This document shows, piece after piece, positions 33,028-43,207 of a stretch of DNA of 64,000 nucleotides; within the stretch, counting starts at the first letter, position 1; each line of letters opens with the position of its first letter. The DNA lies in the NCBI RefSeq assembly GCF_049243985.1, contig NC_135371.1, positions 4,861,501 to 4,925,500 of the forward strand, written 5' to 3'. The DNA comes from Paroedura picta. Its lineage: Eukaryota > Chordata > Lepidosauria > Squamata > Gekkonidae. The notes under the pieces were generated by a model. It had not been told where the DNA came from. It saw only the letters and a program-made list of their open reading frames with translations, and did not search any database. The translations under genes were made by a program, and so were the position numbers.

Positions 33028-36000
33028 AACCAACCAACCAACCAACCAACCAACCAACCAGCCAGCCAGCCAGCCAGCCAGCCAACCAACCAACGAACGA
33101 ACGAACGAACGAACGAACGAACGAACGAACGAACCAACCAACCAACCAACCAACCAACCAACCAACCAACCAACCTACCTACCTACCTACCTACCTACCT
33201 ACCTATCTATCTATCTATCTATTCTTTGATTTTTATACTGCTGTTCTCAGAGTCATTCTCCTTTTATCACCATACAGCTAGATATAGATTTTACCTCTAT
33301 TAACAGTTGTAACTTTCTCCCCATTAGGTCACTCATGATATCCGTTTGGCAGTTCTTGATAAAACTCAGTTTCCTTTTTTGTACCAAACCTTTCGACCAG
33401 AAGAAGCCCACTTCCTGGGAATTGTCAGACTGCTCCTGCATTTCCGGTGGACGTGGGTGGGGCTCTTTGTCCCTGACAGCGGGCAAAATATCAAGGGCAC
33501 TTTGACATCTCTCATGCTCAGGAACAGCATCTGTGTTGCCTTTGCAGAGAGCATCACAGAACACAGTGGTGGTTTTGCTGACTTTCCAAAGGAAAAGTAC
33601 CAACGCTTGCTTTCATATTTCACTCAAGACGAAGTCAATGTTTTTGTTTTCTATGGAGAAATTGAATTCATGGTATATGTTGAAGCATTCATAAAAGGGA
33701 TTGAACGCGACTGGAACTTCACAGTGGGTAAAGTTTGGATCACAGCTATTCTGTTGGACTCCCTCATCAGCTTGGCATGTAATTATGTCCCCTTTGTGCT
33801 CCCGATGCATGGATCTCTCTCTGTCATGACCCAGACAAAGAACAGGATGACGCTTCCCCAAGAAATACTATGTAGCCCTCTTATCAATGAGTTTCTTTTG
33901 AATGGACTGCATCCCTTCTACTCAAAGTCCATTTTCTCTGAGAGAGGCCACCTGAGATCTAGAGAGAAAGAGGGGTTGGAAGACAGGCCCTGGGAGGCCC
34001 TGAAAGAACGCCTGCCTGCCAGGGCCCAGAAGACATACACCTCCATCCAGGCGGTGGCCCATGCCTTACATGCTGCCTACTCATCCAGGCCGGAGAGGAT
34101 GATGAAGTGGGAACAGGAACGAATACAGCCTTGGCAGGTACCCATTACTCCGTGGATTAAGAATACTTATCAGCAGTTTTGCTTTGCAAAGATTATTGCA
34201 GATCTAGACTGAGGTGGTTGTCATGCAGCCTTTGGCAGATTTCTGGCCCAAACCCAGTTTCTGACTCTCTTGGAACATCTTGATTCTTGCTCCCTCTGCT
34301 GAATGTAAATGAAAACATCGCCATTGGTGCCCCACTACTCATTTCTTCCTGAACTTGCACTTTCCTCCTCATCACATTCAATTAAGTCCCCAGTCTGGGC
34401 TGGGCTGGGCTGGCTGGGATGCAGAGCGGAAATACGACCAGCCAGACAATCTTAGTGACCCTGCCATGTATCATAAGAAACATTGAAAGACATAGTTCTT
34501 AATAAGAGTTCCATGTCTAAATCAAGAATCCTGACAAACTTTTAAATCCACCTCCAGGACCTGTCAGCATTAAGAGGAGGAAGAAGAAGAGTTGGTTCTT
34601 ATATGCAGCTTTTCCCTAACCGGAGGAGGCTCAAAGCGGCTTACAGTCGCCTTCCCGTTCCTCTCCCCACAACAGACACCCTGTGAGGTGGGTCAGGCTG
34701 AGAGAGCTCTGATATCACTGACCGGTCTGGAATATCAGGGCTCTCTCAGCCTCTCCCAGCTCACAGGGTGTCTGTTGTGGGGAGAGGAACGGGAAGGCGA
34801 CTGTAAGCCGCTGTTGTGGGGAGAGGAAAGGGAAGGATATTGTAAGCCGCTTTGAGCCTCCTTCGGGTAGAGAAAAGAGGCATATAAGAACCAACTCTTC
34901 TTCTTCAGTAATATCAGGGCGCCGTCAGCCTCACCTCCCTCACAGGGTGTCTGTTATGGAGAGAGGAAAGAGGAGGCGATAGTAATCCGCTTTGAGATTT
35001 TGGGTAGAGAAAAGTGACATATAAGAACCTCCTCCTCCTTCGAATCACCATTGGTGGATTTCTTGGGCATGTCCAAACCTGTTAAATGTAGTGAAATACT
35101 TTCCTTATGTAGTCACTATATTCCGGCCCCTCCATGTGAAGTTGCCAACATCCAGTGTCTGAGCAATAACTGGCTCGCTATATCCTCCCTCTCCCTTGTT
35201 TAAAAATGGCGAACATCCTGGAGCAACGAATAGTTAGACCAGCATGCAAGCCATGCCAGAAATAAAACTATTTTTTTCAAAGTTGTAACACAAAGCATGC
35301 CTCCCAAAAGTTTTCTCTCCCCCATTAAAATATCAGATGTGTGAAAAGGCACAGGTAAAGGCGAGACAGGAGAAAAGGTGAAGAGAGGCTCGGAAGTGCA
35401 AAAAATTTAGCGCTTTGCCACTAAACTAGCATATCGCTATTTTTACTGAAGTGCGGAAATGCCCGTGTATTCACCAACCTATAAGCAGTGTCTGTTTGAG
35501 GGCATAGCCTGGCCGTGGACCATTTCACTGAGAGCCAACTCAGTTTAGTGCTTAGTGCATTTGACTGGAATTTGTGAGACACAGAGGTGAATCCTCAGTC
35601 CTCCGTCTACCATGGAGTCTTTGGCTAGTTACTCCCTCTTAGGCTCCTGTGCTTCAGTCACCAGGAGGAGGTGACAGTTGTGCTACAATTAAGAATTCTT
35701 CATCGCTTGCTTAGAGGAAAGCAATGAATGTATAAAAATGGATAAAACTGGTCAGTAAGAAGAAAACCACAGCTGGAAAAAGTTTGCAGAAGTGTCTTCT
35801 GTCTTCTAAAGGATGCTCTCCTCTCTGTGACTCTAGCTTCATCGTTTCCTGAGACATTCCCTGGTTGACAACACTTCCATGAGTGGAACGGATGTGGTTG
35901 AAAATGGAGACCTGGAGGCCAACTTGGACATTGTGAACACGATCATCTTTCCCAACTTCACCATCTCGAGAGTGAAAATTGGGAGTATAGAAAGACAGGC

Positions 36001-39000
36001 CTCCAGGGAGATACATCTGACTCTTGATCAAGATGCCATTGTGTGGAGCACCTGGCATAACAAGGTCAGAAAATTCTTTAATCACTTTCTAGATTTATTG
36101 AGGTTGCATAAGGTATGAAGATCTGCATTGTACCATACATGATGCCTCCATGAGAGTCTTTGAGCCTCTTATTTTAAACAATAGTTGTCAGGGTTGCTAC
36201 CATGAAGCATATGAAGCATACCATGAAGCTCCCGGAGGAGATCAGGGCCCTGACGGAGCTTAAACAGTTCCGCAGGGCCTGCAAAAAGGAGCTCCTCTGC
36301 CAGGCATTTGGTTGAGACCATGCACAACCAACAGCGAATGAAGGGCCCCCGCTCCCCCCCGCTCCCCCCTTCCTCCCAGAACTCCATCAGAGCTGTTGGA
36401 TCTGTTGTGATATTGCACTGTTCCATCGTTATATTATTTTATTATATTGTTATAGGTAAAGGTAAAGGTATCCCCTGTGCAAGCACCGGGTCATGTCTGA
36501 CCCTTGGGGTGACGCCCTCCAGCATTTTCATGGCAGACTCAATACGGGGTGGTTTGCCAGTGCCTTCCCCAGTCATTACCGTTTACCCCCCAGCAAGCTG
36601 GGTACTCATTTTACCGACCTCAGAAGGATGGAAGGCTGAGTCAACCTTGAGCCGGCTGCTGGGATCGAACTCCCAGCCTCATGGGCAGTCAGCTTCAGAG
36701 AGCATTTCTACTGCCTTACCACCCTGCGCCACAACTGTTACATTATTCTGTTATATGGTTACAACCACTGTTATTAATTACTGTATGTTTTAACGAAGAC
36801 TGTTTCATGTATCGTTGACTAGTTTTAATGTAAACCGCACTGAGCCTTCGGGGAGGGCGGTATATAAATCTAAATAAATAAATAAATAAATATGAAATGT
36901 AACATTTAATCACATTAATATTTCATAAAGTCATATAACATACTATTGCCCAATGAATGAGTTCTCCTTTCCCTAGATAATGCTCCTTGTCTTTGTCTGT
37001 AGACCCTGCCAGATTCCAGGTGCGCCAAAAGCTGCCTCCCTGGTCATGTGAAAGTGGTCCTCGAAGGAAAGCCCATTTGTTGCTATGAGTGCTCTCCATG
37101 TGGAGAAGGAACCATCTCCACTCAGGAAGGTGGGTTGCAGGAGAAAAGGAAATCCTTTTGGGTGTGGAGCAAAGATTCAATTTATTACTTTCTGAACACT
37201 GTTCTCCAACTAGGTAGACTAGTCCCCTCCCCCAGTTTTCAAAGGAAAGGCCTCATGGGGAGAGCAAATGGAGAAAAGCTCAGAAACACTAGCTTTATGG
37301 CTTTCATGGGGGTTAGTAGACAGTGGTCCTTTATCAGTGTGCAAATCAGGCTTCGCAGGAGTATTGGGAGAACCAACTGTATTCATTAGTACGGATCCCC
37401 CAAAATCTTCTGCAAGCTCCTTCGATCCTTTGAAAGGCATGCAGATGTCCTTTGGGACACCTGTTTATTGGCACACAGGTTATAGCCGAGTGATTCTGAG
37501 CCAGTTATAATGTCACTGGGTTGGTGTGAAGATAAACTGAGAGAAGTCCATGGATTTCATATTGAAACACTCAAGTGATGGTTTTCTCCTTGATTTAGTT
37601 CTTGCTCTGTATTTCTACTAGAATATCGAGCCTTAAAGCAGAAGTCTACTTAGGGAACAATACTTTGCTAGCACCTCTCCAATATCCCAGGCATTCAGGT
37701 AGTGATCATCCAGGACTTCCTGGGGGTGGGGTGAGGAACACTAGGATAAATCAGGAACACTATCCTGCAAAGCTCTTCATCTACCAATAAACTTCTGTTC
37801 TTCCACAATAATTCCATGTCATCAGTGCTTTGACTCAATCCTCTCTTTGTGTTCTATAACTATTGAGTAGAAATCTGATGGTCCTGATTGGGTGAGTGAC
37901 ATGGGGAGCACATTCCTGTCAAGGCATCAGGTCCTCTTGGTGGTGACAATACCACTAACCACGACATTCTTCTGGGTGTGGAGTAGTGGAATCAGACATT
38001 ACTTGGTTCTTCTTCTTCTTGACTGAAGAACTCTGGAAAGTAGTGCTAACTGGGAGATTGCTGTTTGGCTCTCTTGCTTTCAAGCTATGGTGTCCCACAA
38101 GGTTTCACCTTGACTGGGAGAGGGAGAAAGATACTTCCAGTCATAAAGGGGAAGTCTTTGGGCCATTCCACACTCAATTAAAAAAGTGAAATTCTTATCT
38201 TTTGTAAATGCCATATTTTTGGCGTTTTGCACAATGTCGTGAATCTCCAGTGTTCTAGCAGCAAACCGGCATCTAAATCCTTCATTTAAAAGCATTTGCA
38301 GGGAAATCACAAACTGGATCCCCCCCCTGCCATGTTGCGTGAGCAGGATGAGAGCAGCCAGCAAGCCACTTGCAAAAGTCACGTGTGTTACCAAAGTGGC
38401 TGAAGTAGTAAGTTGTCCAGCTCCAGTGCCGGCCCTCGAACCCGCCTCCCACTCTTTTCACCTGGAAATGGGATTTCTTTCTTTCTTTCTTCCTTAAAAA
38501 AAAAAACTGCCTGGAGCAACAAATAGGTGCACAATTGCCCAGGCAGAGCTCATAATAAACGTTTCCCCATCAGTTTGCCCATAAAGCATAACTCTTCCCT
38601 ACAAAAAAAAGAACCTATAAATAGATGCATACGTGTTTAAATGCATAAGTCTTGTTAAAATTTTTTTTTAGCTTGCATTGAAGTCCCTTTAGCAGAGGGT
38701 GAAGGGTGACTGGCTGCCTATCTTGATTGACAGGCATAAGAGAGGAGTGTGTATAGCACGTTCCTCTCTTCCATCATTTCAAGCAAGCGTGTGAGTTGGC
38801 AGCAGAGGAGCCAGCAGGTAAGGAATTCCCGGAGGTGCATTTCCCCCCCCCCCCTCTTGTCCACACTGCTGCCAGGTTGGGTGAGGGTCCCAGCCAAGAA
38901 GACTTGATTAATCTCTGTGCCTTCCTTGTAGTTGCCAAAATATGAAGGAGGCCTCCTTCCTCGCTTGGGTGCCTTTGGAATTGGACCCCTATAGTCCTCT

Positions 39001-40845
39001 CTTTTTGAAACCGGGAGGTTCTTTTGTGGAGAGACTTCCACAGCTACTCTGCAAGTTTGATGTCTCTACCTCAAAGCCCCTCCACCGTTTGTTTTATACT
39101 TGGGGTTCTATTGAGGAGAAACTCCCACAGCTATGGTGTATGGTTTTTCTACTCCAAAACTCCCCCAGCCCAAATCCTGGAAAAGATGGAAAAGCCAACT
39201 TTTATGAGAGTTTCTGTAGTGAAAGGGAAACTTTTATGAGATTCTTGTGGTAATAAAGAACCAAGAAGAAGAAGAAGAAGAAGAAGAAGAGTTGGTTCTT
39301 ATAAGCTGCTTTTCTCTACCCGAAGGGATCTCAAAGCGACTTACAGGTGACTTCCATTTCCTCTCCCCACAACAGGCACCCTGTGAAGGAGGTGAGGTTG
39401 AGAAGGCCTGATATTACTTAAGAAGAACCAGCAGCATTGTTTCCTATATGCCGCTTTTCTCTACCCCAAGGAGTCTCAAAGCGACTTACAGTTGCCTTCC
39501 CTTTCTTCTCCCCATAACAGACACCCTGTCAGGGAGGTGAGACTGAGGGAGCCCTGATATTACTGCTCGGTCAGAACAGCTCAGTCAGGGCTTTGGTGAG
39601 CCCAAGGTCACCCAGGTGGCTGCATGTGGAGGATGAGCGGGGAATTAAATTGTATTGGAAGTTGCAGCTCTTAAACGCTACATCAAGTTGGCTCTTTGTA
39701 GTTTTAATAGATGAATGTTTTGACCCATCTCTTCATTTCAAAATCTAGATCCATCGAGTCACTGACAGAAAGGGCAGGGAATGCCATATATGTGTGCATG
39801 TAGGTTTTTTTTTTTGGTATACACATTTTAGAATTCCCACACTGCTGGAATTTGCTTGTATGACATATAAAGTAGCTCACATCGCTGTGGATATGAATGA
39901 GATAAAGCTGATGAGTCCCTTTTTCTCTTTCCAGATGCTGCTCATTGCACCAAATGCCCAGAAGATCAGTATCCGAACAAGAACCACACTCAGTGCATTC
40001 CCAAAGAGATCACTTTCCTTTCTTATGAGGAGAAACTGGGGATTGTCCTCATTGTTTTGGTCCTCATCTTCTGCATAGTCACACTTCTAATTCTAGGAAT
40101 CTTCATTAAATACATGGACACACCGATAGTCAAGGCCAACAACCGAGACCTCACCTACACGCTTCTCATCTCACTCCTGCTTTCCTTCCTGTCCTCCCTC
40201 CTGTTCATTGGCCAGCCAAGGAGGGTGACCTGCCTTCTCCGACAAACAGCCTTCTGCACCATCTTCTCCATTTCCGTCTCTTCTGTGTTGGCTAAAACAG
40301 TAATTGTGGTGGTGGCCTTCATGGCCACTAAGCCAGGGAACAGGATGAGGAAATGGGTGGGGAAGAGTCTGGCAAAGTCTATTGTCCTTTCTTGTTCTAC
40401 TGTTCAGATTGGCTTCTGTGCCCTCTGGCTGGGCATCTTTCCCCCTTTCCCAGAGGCTGACAAGCACTCCCACCATGGACAGATCATATTGCAATGCAAT
40501 GAAGGTTCTGTGGCCATGTTTTATGGTGCCCTGGGCTACATGGGCTTCCTGGCTGCCATCGCCTTCACAGTGGCCTTCCTGGCCAGGAAGCTTCCTGGAG
40601 GCTTCAATGAAGCCAAGCTGATCACCTTCAGCATGCTGGTCTTCTGCAGTGTTTGGGTGTCCTTTGTGCCCACCTACCTGAGCACCAAGGGGAAATACAT
40701 GGTCGCCGTGCAGGTCTTCTCCATCTTGGCCTCCAGTGCTGGGCTGCTGGGCTGCATCTTCCTCCCCAAATGTTACATCATTGTAGTGAGGCCTGATCTG
40801 AATATCAAGGACCATCTCATGATGAAGAGTCAAGATGGAATTTGA
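29771..40845 (+). CDS. VMN2R-like: V2R-4: vomeronasal type-2 receptor, six exons, apparently intact
   Basis: Exons are 29771-29976, 32677-32971, 33328-34137, 35837-36064, 37003-37129 and 39935-40845, giving 858 residues. Residues 1-19 are a signal peptide (nine Leu in a row). The ligand-binding domain is residues 20-513 ([42 protein letters not shown]). The cysteine-rich linker spans exon 5 and the exon 6 start ([20 protein letters not shown]). Seven helices run from about residue 587 to 842 ([42 protein letters not shown]). Exon 3 is 24-27 bp shorter than in V2R-1 and -3. The exon 4 donor is GTCAGA, while V2R-5 and -6 have GTGAGA, so splicing may be weakened. Intron 2 is short and mostly microsatellite. 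Intron 4 has a private LINE plus SINE insertion. Poly(A) signal at 41076-41081. Confidence 0.92.
31113..31230 (+). mobile_element. Second tRNA-derived SINE type, intron 1 of V2R-4
   Basis: Has A-box-like 'gtggctcagtgg' and B-box-like 'ggttcaatccc', followed by 'tggcacctccaggga'. It is the left neighbour of the SPIN-like hAT and is shared with 45843-45960 in V2R-5, so it predates their duplication. Confidence 0.7.
31260..31612. mobile_element. SPIN-like hAT non-autonomous element, intron 1 of V2R-4
   Basis: Starts cagtagttctcaacctt and ends aggttgagaaccactg. The ends match my recollection of SPIN hAT elements ('aatgccacaac', 'cagttcctcatgttgtggtg', 'tgtgaaagggtcgttcgatc'). The interior differs from what I recall. 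Flanks show a degraded 8-bp duplication (atgtaggc against gtgtatgt). The same insertion is present at 45983-46335 and, truncated, at 59165-59395. Confidence 0.75.
31710..32170 (-). mobile_element. Cluster of partial tRNA-SINEs, intron 1 of V2R-4
   Basis: Three successive 3'-end pieces of the abundant SINE, each starting with 'ggttcttatatgc'-type sequence (near 31718, 31850 and 31980) and running to 'gagaga(a)gccctgatatt'. The matching clusters are at 46430-46880 (V2R-5) and 59400-59800 (V2R-6). Confidence 0.75.
32283..32575 (-). mobile_element. Full-length tRNA-SINE, private to V2R-4 intron 1
   Basis: A (GAA)n run, the full body and the tRNA-like head ('accactacaccaaactggc') are present. It has inserted in the 'gcgtgagcttttgagtgcaa' repeat that is uninterrupted at 46990-47010 in V2R-5, so it postdates that split. 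Confidence 0.88.
32985..33226. repeat. Compound tetranucleotide microsatellite, intron 2 of V2R-4
   Basis: Successive blocks of CTGT, CAAC, CAGC, CAAC, GAAC, CAAC, CTAC and CTAT repeats fill most of the 356-bp intron, starting 14 bp after the exon 2 donor. Long repetitive frames on both strands are artefacts of the repeat. Confidence 0.97.
34575..35035. mobile_element. Nested partial tRNA-SINEs, intron 3 of V2R-4
   Basis: Starts with a minus-strand SINE 3' end (34575-34735), then plus-strand 3' pieces ending in 'ccaactcttcttcttc' near 34905 and 'acctcctcctcc' near 35038. The matching plus-strand pieces are at 61745-62025 in V2R-6. The minus-strand piece is private to V2R-4. Confidence 0.7.
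35125..35464. mobile_element. TIR element remnant, intron 3 of V2R-4
   Basis: The right end gtgcggaaatgccc inverts to GGGCATTTCCGCAC, matching the GGGGCTTTCCGCAC ends of 9260-10150. The interior ('ggagcaacgaatag', 'ttgtaacacaaagcatgcct') matches 38159-38820. Compared with V2R-6 (62108-63231), the middle part is missing, including the hAT site. Confidence 0.55.
35837..36064 (+). CDS. VMN2R-like: V2R-4 exon 4, donor GTCAGA
   Basis: Codes for residues 438-513, the end of the ligand domain ([17 protein letters not shown] to WSTWHNK). It has the same 228-bp length and phase 0 borders as in every other copy. The donor after AAC-AAG reads GTCAGA where V2R-5 and V2R-6 read GTGAGA, so the +3 position is C instead of a purine. 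Whether it is used efficiently is not visible here. Confidence 0.85.
36195..36890 (+). mobile_element. L2-like LINE 3' end split by a SINE, intron 4 of V2R-4
   Basis: The left part encodes degraded RT tail ('ggagatcagggccctgacgg', 'ttccgcagggcctgcaaaa'). The right part is the 3' UTR ('gtaaaccgcactgagccttc', 'gcggtatataaat') with an (aaat)n tail. The Sauria-type SINE at 36455-36733 sits inside. The flanks resume V2R-5 homology at 'atatgaaatgtaac', so the insertion is private to V2R-4. Confidence 0.85.
36455..36733 (-). mobile_element. Complete Sauria-type SINE inside an L2-like LINE
   Basis: Read on the minus strand: 'gtggcgcagggtggtaaggc' tRNA-like start, B box gttcgatccc, 'ggtcggtaaaatgagtaccc' body and a 3' end 'ggggatacctttacctttac' resembling a BovB tail. 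A likely target duplication is tgttata on the left against tgttaca on the right. The family name is from memory of the Sauria SINE. Confidence 0.85.
38159..38820. mobile_element. TIR element related to 9260-10150, intron 5 of V2R-4
   Basis: Starts GGGCCATTCCACAC. It shares 'gcacaatgtcgtgaatctcc', 'gcatttgcagggaaatcac' and 'ttgattgacaggca' with the elements at 9260-10150 and 62108-63231. The right end is not clearly seen, and 38820 is approximate. Confidence 0.5.
38850..39262 (+). repeat. Unidentified segment shared by intron 5 of V2R-4 and V2R-5
   Basis: Matches 53640-54038 closely. It contains two related blocks ('gagagacttccacagctact' and 'gaggagaaactcccacagct') and ends with 'gtggtaataaagaaccaag', a poly(A)-signal-like motif running into GAA repeats. 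The apparent frame ([17 protein letters not shown]...) shifts between the two copies, so coding is not supported. It could be an old retroposed transcript or an unnamed repeat. Confidence 0.5.
39266..39700 (-). mobile_element. Two tRNA-SINE copies, intron 5 of V2R-4
   Basis: The first is a 3' half (39266-39420) after a GAA run, the second a nearly full copy (39421-39700). The same pair is at 54040-54465 in V2R-5, so they predate the duplication. Confidence 0.85.
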
Positions 40846-41075
40846 CTCTCAGTAGAGTGTTAATCATTGTTGCGATTCTAATGCCTGTGTTGCCTCTGCA
40901 CTCACCTCAAATTTGAACAACCTGATATGCTATTGGGGGAAATGTCATTAACATACGTAATGTAATGTATATACCTTGCTGTCCTGTTCCCCAAACATAA
41001 CCTTTACCTATCTTATTTCCCCCTGCCACATGTGCAGTGTGATTGCTTAGTGTTTGCCTTGTGTGTTATTGCGTA

Positions 41076-41081
41076 AATAAA
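41076..41081 (+). terminator. Poly(A) signal of V2R-4
   Basis: AATAAA about 230 bp past the stop, in a stretch ('gcgtaaataaagccacatcc') conserved after V2R-5 (55834-55839). Confidence 0.65.
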
Positions 41082-41319
41082 GCCACATCCTTATTTCAAA
41101 AGGAATTTGCTGTCGGCCTTGGATTCCTGAAGGTCAACTTGTAAACTGTGCGAAAACAGATCCGTGCTAGTTATCCCGCTTTTGATCAGGGCTTTTGGGT
41201 GGTGGTGTGGGAGATGGAAACAGGTGCCTTAGGTCAAGAAAAACCTTGTAAAGGCCCTGCGAGTCTTTTTTTCCCCTTCTGGGTGAAGGTGAGAAATGTG
41301 AATGCAACCTAGCCGTGTA

Positions 41320-41402
41320 TTAGAACTCCGCTTCAAACCCGAAGGAGTCTTAAAATAGATTCCAGCCGCCTTCCCTTCCTCTCCCCAGAACAGACACCCT
41401 GT
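41320..41402 (-). mobile_element. tRNA-SINE fragment after V2R-4
   Basis: Holds 'cgaaggagtcttaaaataga' and 'cctctccccagaacagacac'. The matching V2R-5 flank at 56095-56350 keeps the rest of this SINE, so here it was cut at 'ccctgtga', where CR1 sequence begins. Confidence 0.65.
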
Positions 41403-42308
41403 GATCAGCCCAAAGCATCCTAAAGCATCCAAGAAAAGTGTGTATCCAGCCTTTGCTTGAAGACTGCCAGTGAGGGGGAGCTCACCACCTCCTTTGTTAT
41501 TGTTGTTATGTGCGAAGTCATGTCCGACCAATCGCGACCCCATGGACAATGATCCTCCAGGCCTTCCTGTCCTCTACCATTCCCTGGAGTCCATTTAAGT
41601 TTGCACCTACTGCTTCAGTGACTCCATCCAGCCACCTCATTCTCTGTCGTCCCCTTCTTCTTTTGCCCTCGATCGCTCCCAGCATTAGGCTCTTCTCCAG
41701 GGAGTCCTTCCTTCTCATGAGGTGGCCAAAATATTTGAGTTTCATCTTCAGGATCTGGCCTTCTAAAGAGCAGTCAGGGTTGATCTCCTCTAGGACTGAC
41801 CGGTTTGTTCGCCTTGCAGTCCAAGGGACTCGCAAGAGTCTTCTCCAGCACCAGAGTTCAAAAGCCTCAATTCTTTGACGCTCGGCCTTCCTTATGGTCC
41901 AACTTTCGCAGCCATACATTGCAACTGGGAAGACCATAGCCTTGACTAAACACACTTTTGTTGGCAGGGTGATGTCTCTGCTTTTTAGGATGCTGTCTAG
42001 ATTTGCCATAGCTTTCCTCCCCAGGAGCAAGCGTCTTTTAATTTCTTTGCTGCAGTCCCCATCTGCAGTGATCTTGGAGCCCAGGAAAATAAAATCTGTC
42101 ACTATCTCCATTTCTTCCCCTTCTATTTGCCAGGAACCACCTCCTTAGGCAGCCTATTCCACTGCTGGACTACTCTGTGAAATATTTTTTCCTGATATCT
42201 AGCCTATATCATTGTACTTGAAGTTTAAACCCATTACTGTGTGTCCTCTCCTCTGCAGACAACAGAAACAGCATCCTGCCCTCCTCCAAGTGACAACCTT
42301 TCAAAAGA
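41403..42308 (-). mobile_element. CR1 LINE 3' end interrupted by a BovB tail
   Basis: CR1 pieces lie at 41403-41494 and 42147-42308 ('ctaaagcatccaagaaaagt', 'gcagcctattccactgctgg', 'gatatctagcctatatcatt'). Joined across the gap they follow the normal CR1 order, so one CR1 copy was split by the later BovB insertion. Confidence 0.9.
41495..42135 (-). mobile_element. BovB (RTE) LINE 3' end, 641 bp
   Basis: The minus strand is open for 197 codons and matches the C-terminus of BovB reverse transcriptase (MYGCESWTIRKAERQRIEAF, ELWCWRRLLRVPWTARR, RRRGRQRMRWLDGVTEAVG). It is flanked by an exact 11-bp target duplication accacctcctt (41484-41494 and 42136-42146). The element is 5'-truncated as usual for LINEs. 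The uninterrupted frame suggests a young insertion. Confidence 0.95.
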
Positions 42309-42317
42309 ACCGTGGGT

Positions 42318-42935
42318 TGCTGTAGGGGAGGAGTTATCTGATCGCTTTGTGCCCCCATGTGAGGTTTTTCAGGGGGGCGATACTCTCTGAGACACTTTTC
42401 AACATGGACTTGCGCCCTCTAGCCCAGCTGGCCCGGGGCTTTGGGCTCGGATGTCACCAATCTGTGGATGACACCCAGCTCCACCTCTTGATGGATGACC
42501 GGCTGGACTCCCCCCACCCCGGAAACATCTGCCAGATGTTTGGAAGCAGTGGCTGGATGGCTCAGGCAGAATCGGCTGAAACTCAACCTCTCCAAGACAG
42601 AGGTCCTGCGGCTGGATTGAAGGGGGCAGGATCAGGAAGCATGTCTTCCCTGTCTGGACGGGGTACAACATACACCTGTGCCAGCAGCCAGGAATCTGGG
42701 GGTGACTTTTGATATCTCCCTGTCCATGGAGGCTCAAATCATGAAAGTAGCTCAGATGGTGTTCTTCCATCTACGCCAAGCATGGCTCCTAGCACCCTAC
42801 CTGTCCTGGGAATACTTGGCCACAGTGATCCATGCGACGTTCACTTACAGCCTAGACCTCTGTAACTCGCTCCATGCAGGCCCAGCCTTCTCTTTGACCT
42901 GGAAAATGCAACTAGTGCAAAATGCAGCTGATCTC
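42318..42935 (+). mobile_element. L2-like LINE reverse transcriptase fragment
   Basis: Degraded RT with the catalytic block region as 'DMGPL'-like and SVDDTQLHLLMD (usual form YADDTQLY), then GVTFDISLSMEAQI and LVQNAADLAI further on. It is broken by several frame changes. Confidence 0.8.
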
Positions 42936-42939
42936 GCTA

Positions 42940-43020
42940 TCATGGAAGCCAATAGGAAAACAAGGACCACCAGGCCATAACGCAGTCTCTCATTTGCCTG
43001 GTCACGGTTACAGCCATGCT
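42940..43020 (+). other. Possible displaced piece of V2R 5' flank
   Basis: The run 'agccaataggaaaacaagga', 'gcagtctctcatttgcctgg' and 'tcacggttacagccatgctg' resembles 640-715 and 16440-16520, the distal flank of V2R-1 and -3. It lies 1.5 kb before the V2R-5 ATG with repeats in between. The match is modest. Confidence 0.35.
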
Positions 43021-43095
43021 GATTCTCTCTCTGACTCTGTCTCTGTCTCTCTCTGTGTCTCTCTCTCAATCTCTCTCTCTCAATCTCTCTGTCAC
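43021..43095. repeat. CT-rich simple repeat
   Basis: Runs of CTCTCT and GTCTCT over about 75 bp. Confidence 0.9.
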
Positions 43096-43207
43096 TGATC
43101 CCACAAGGGGCTCAGCATGGCTTAGAATAATAAAGAAGAAATCTTAATAAAATTATTAAAACTAGTCTCAAAAAGATGTAGCTGGATAACTTGAAGATAG
43201 GAGGTAG

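Noticed and set aside
32913-33303. Long repetitive open frames on both strands (NQPTNQPT..., VGWLVGWL...)
   Set aside because: They are translations of tetranucleotide repeats in intron 2 of V2R-4; the same applies to HPSIHPS... at 47456-47671.
38942-39253. Possible small gene ([17 protein letters not shown]...) in V2R-4 intron 5
   Set aside because: The matching copy at 53718-54014 is open in a shifting frame, with no start or family match conserved; treated as a non-coding shared segment.
41518-42111. 197-codon minus-strand frame resembling a reverse transcriptase gene
   Set aside because: It is only the C-terminal end of a BovB LINE, 5'-truncated, so not a working gene.
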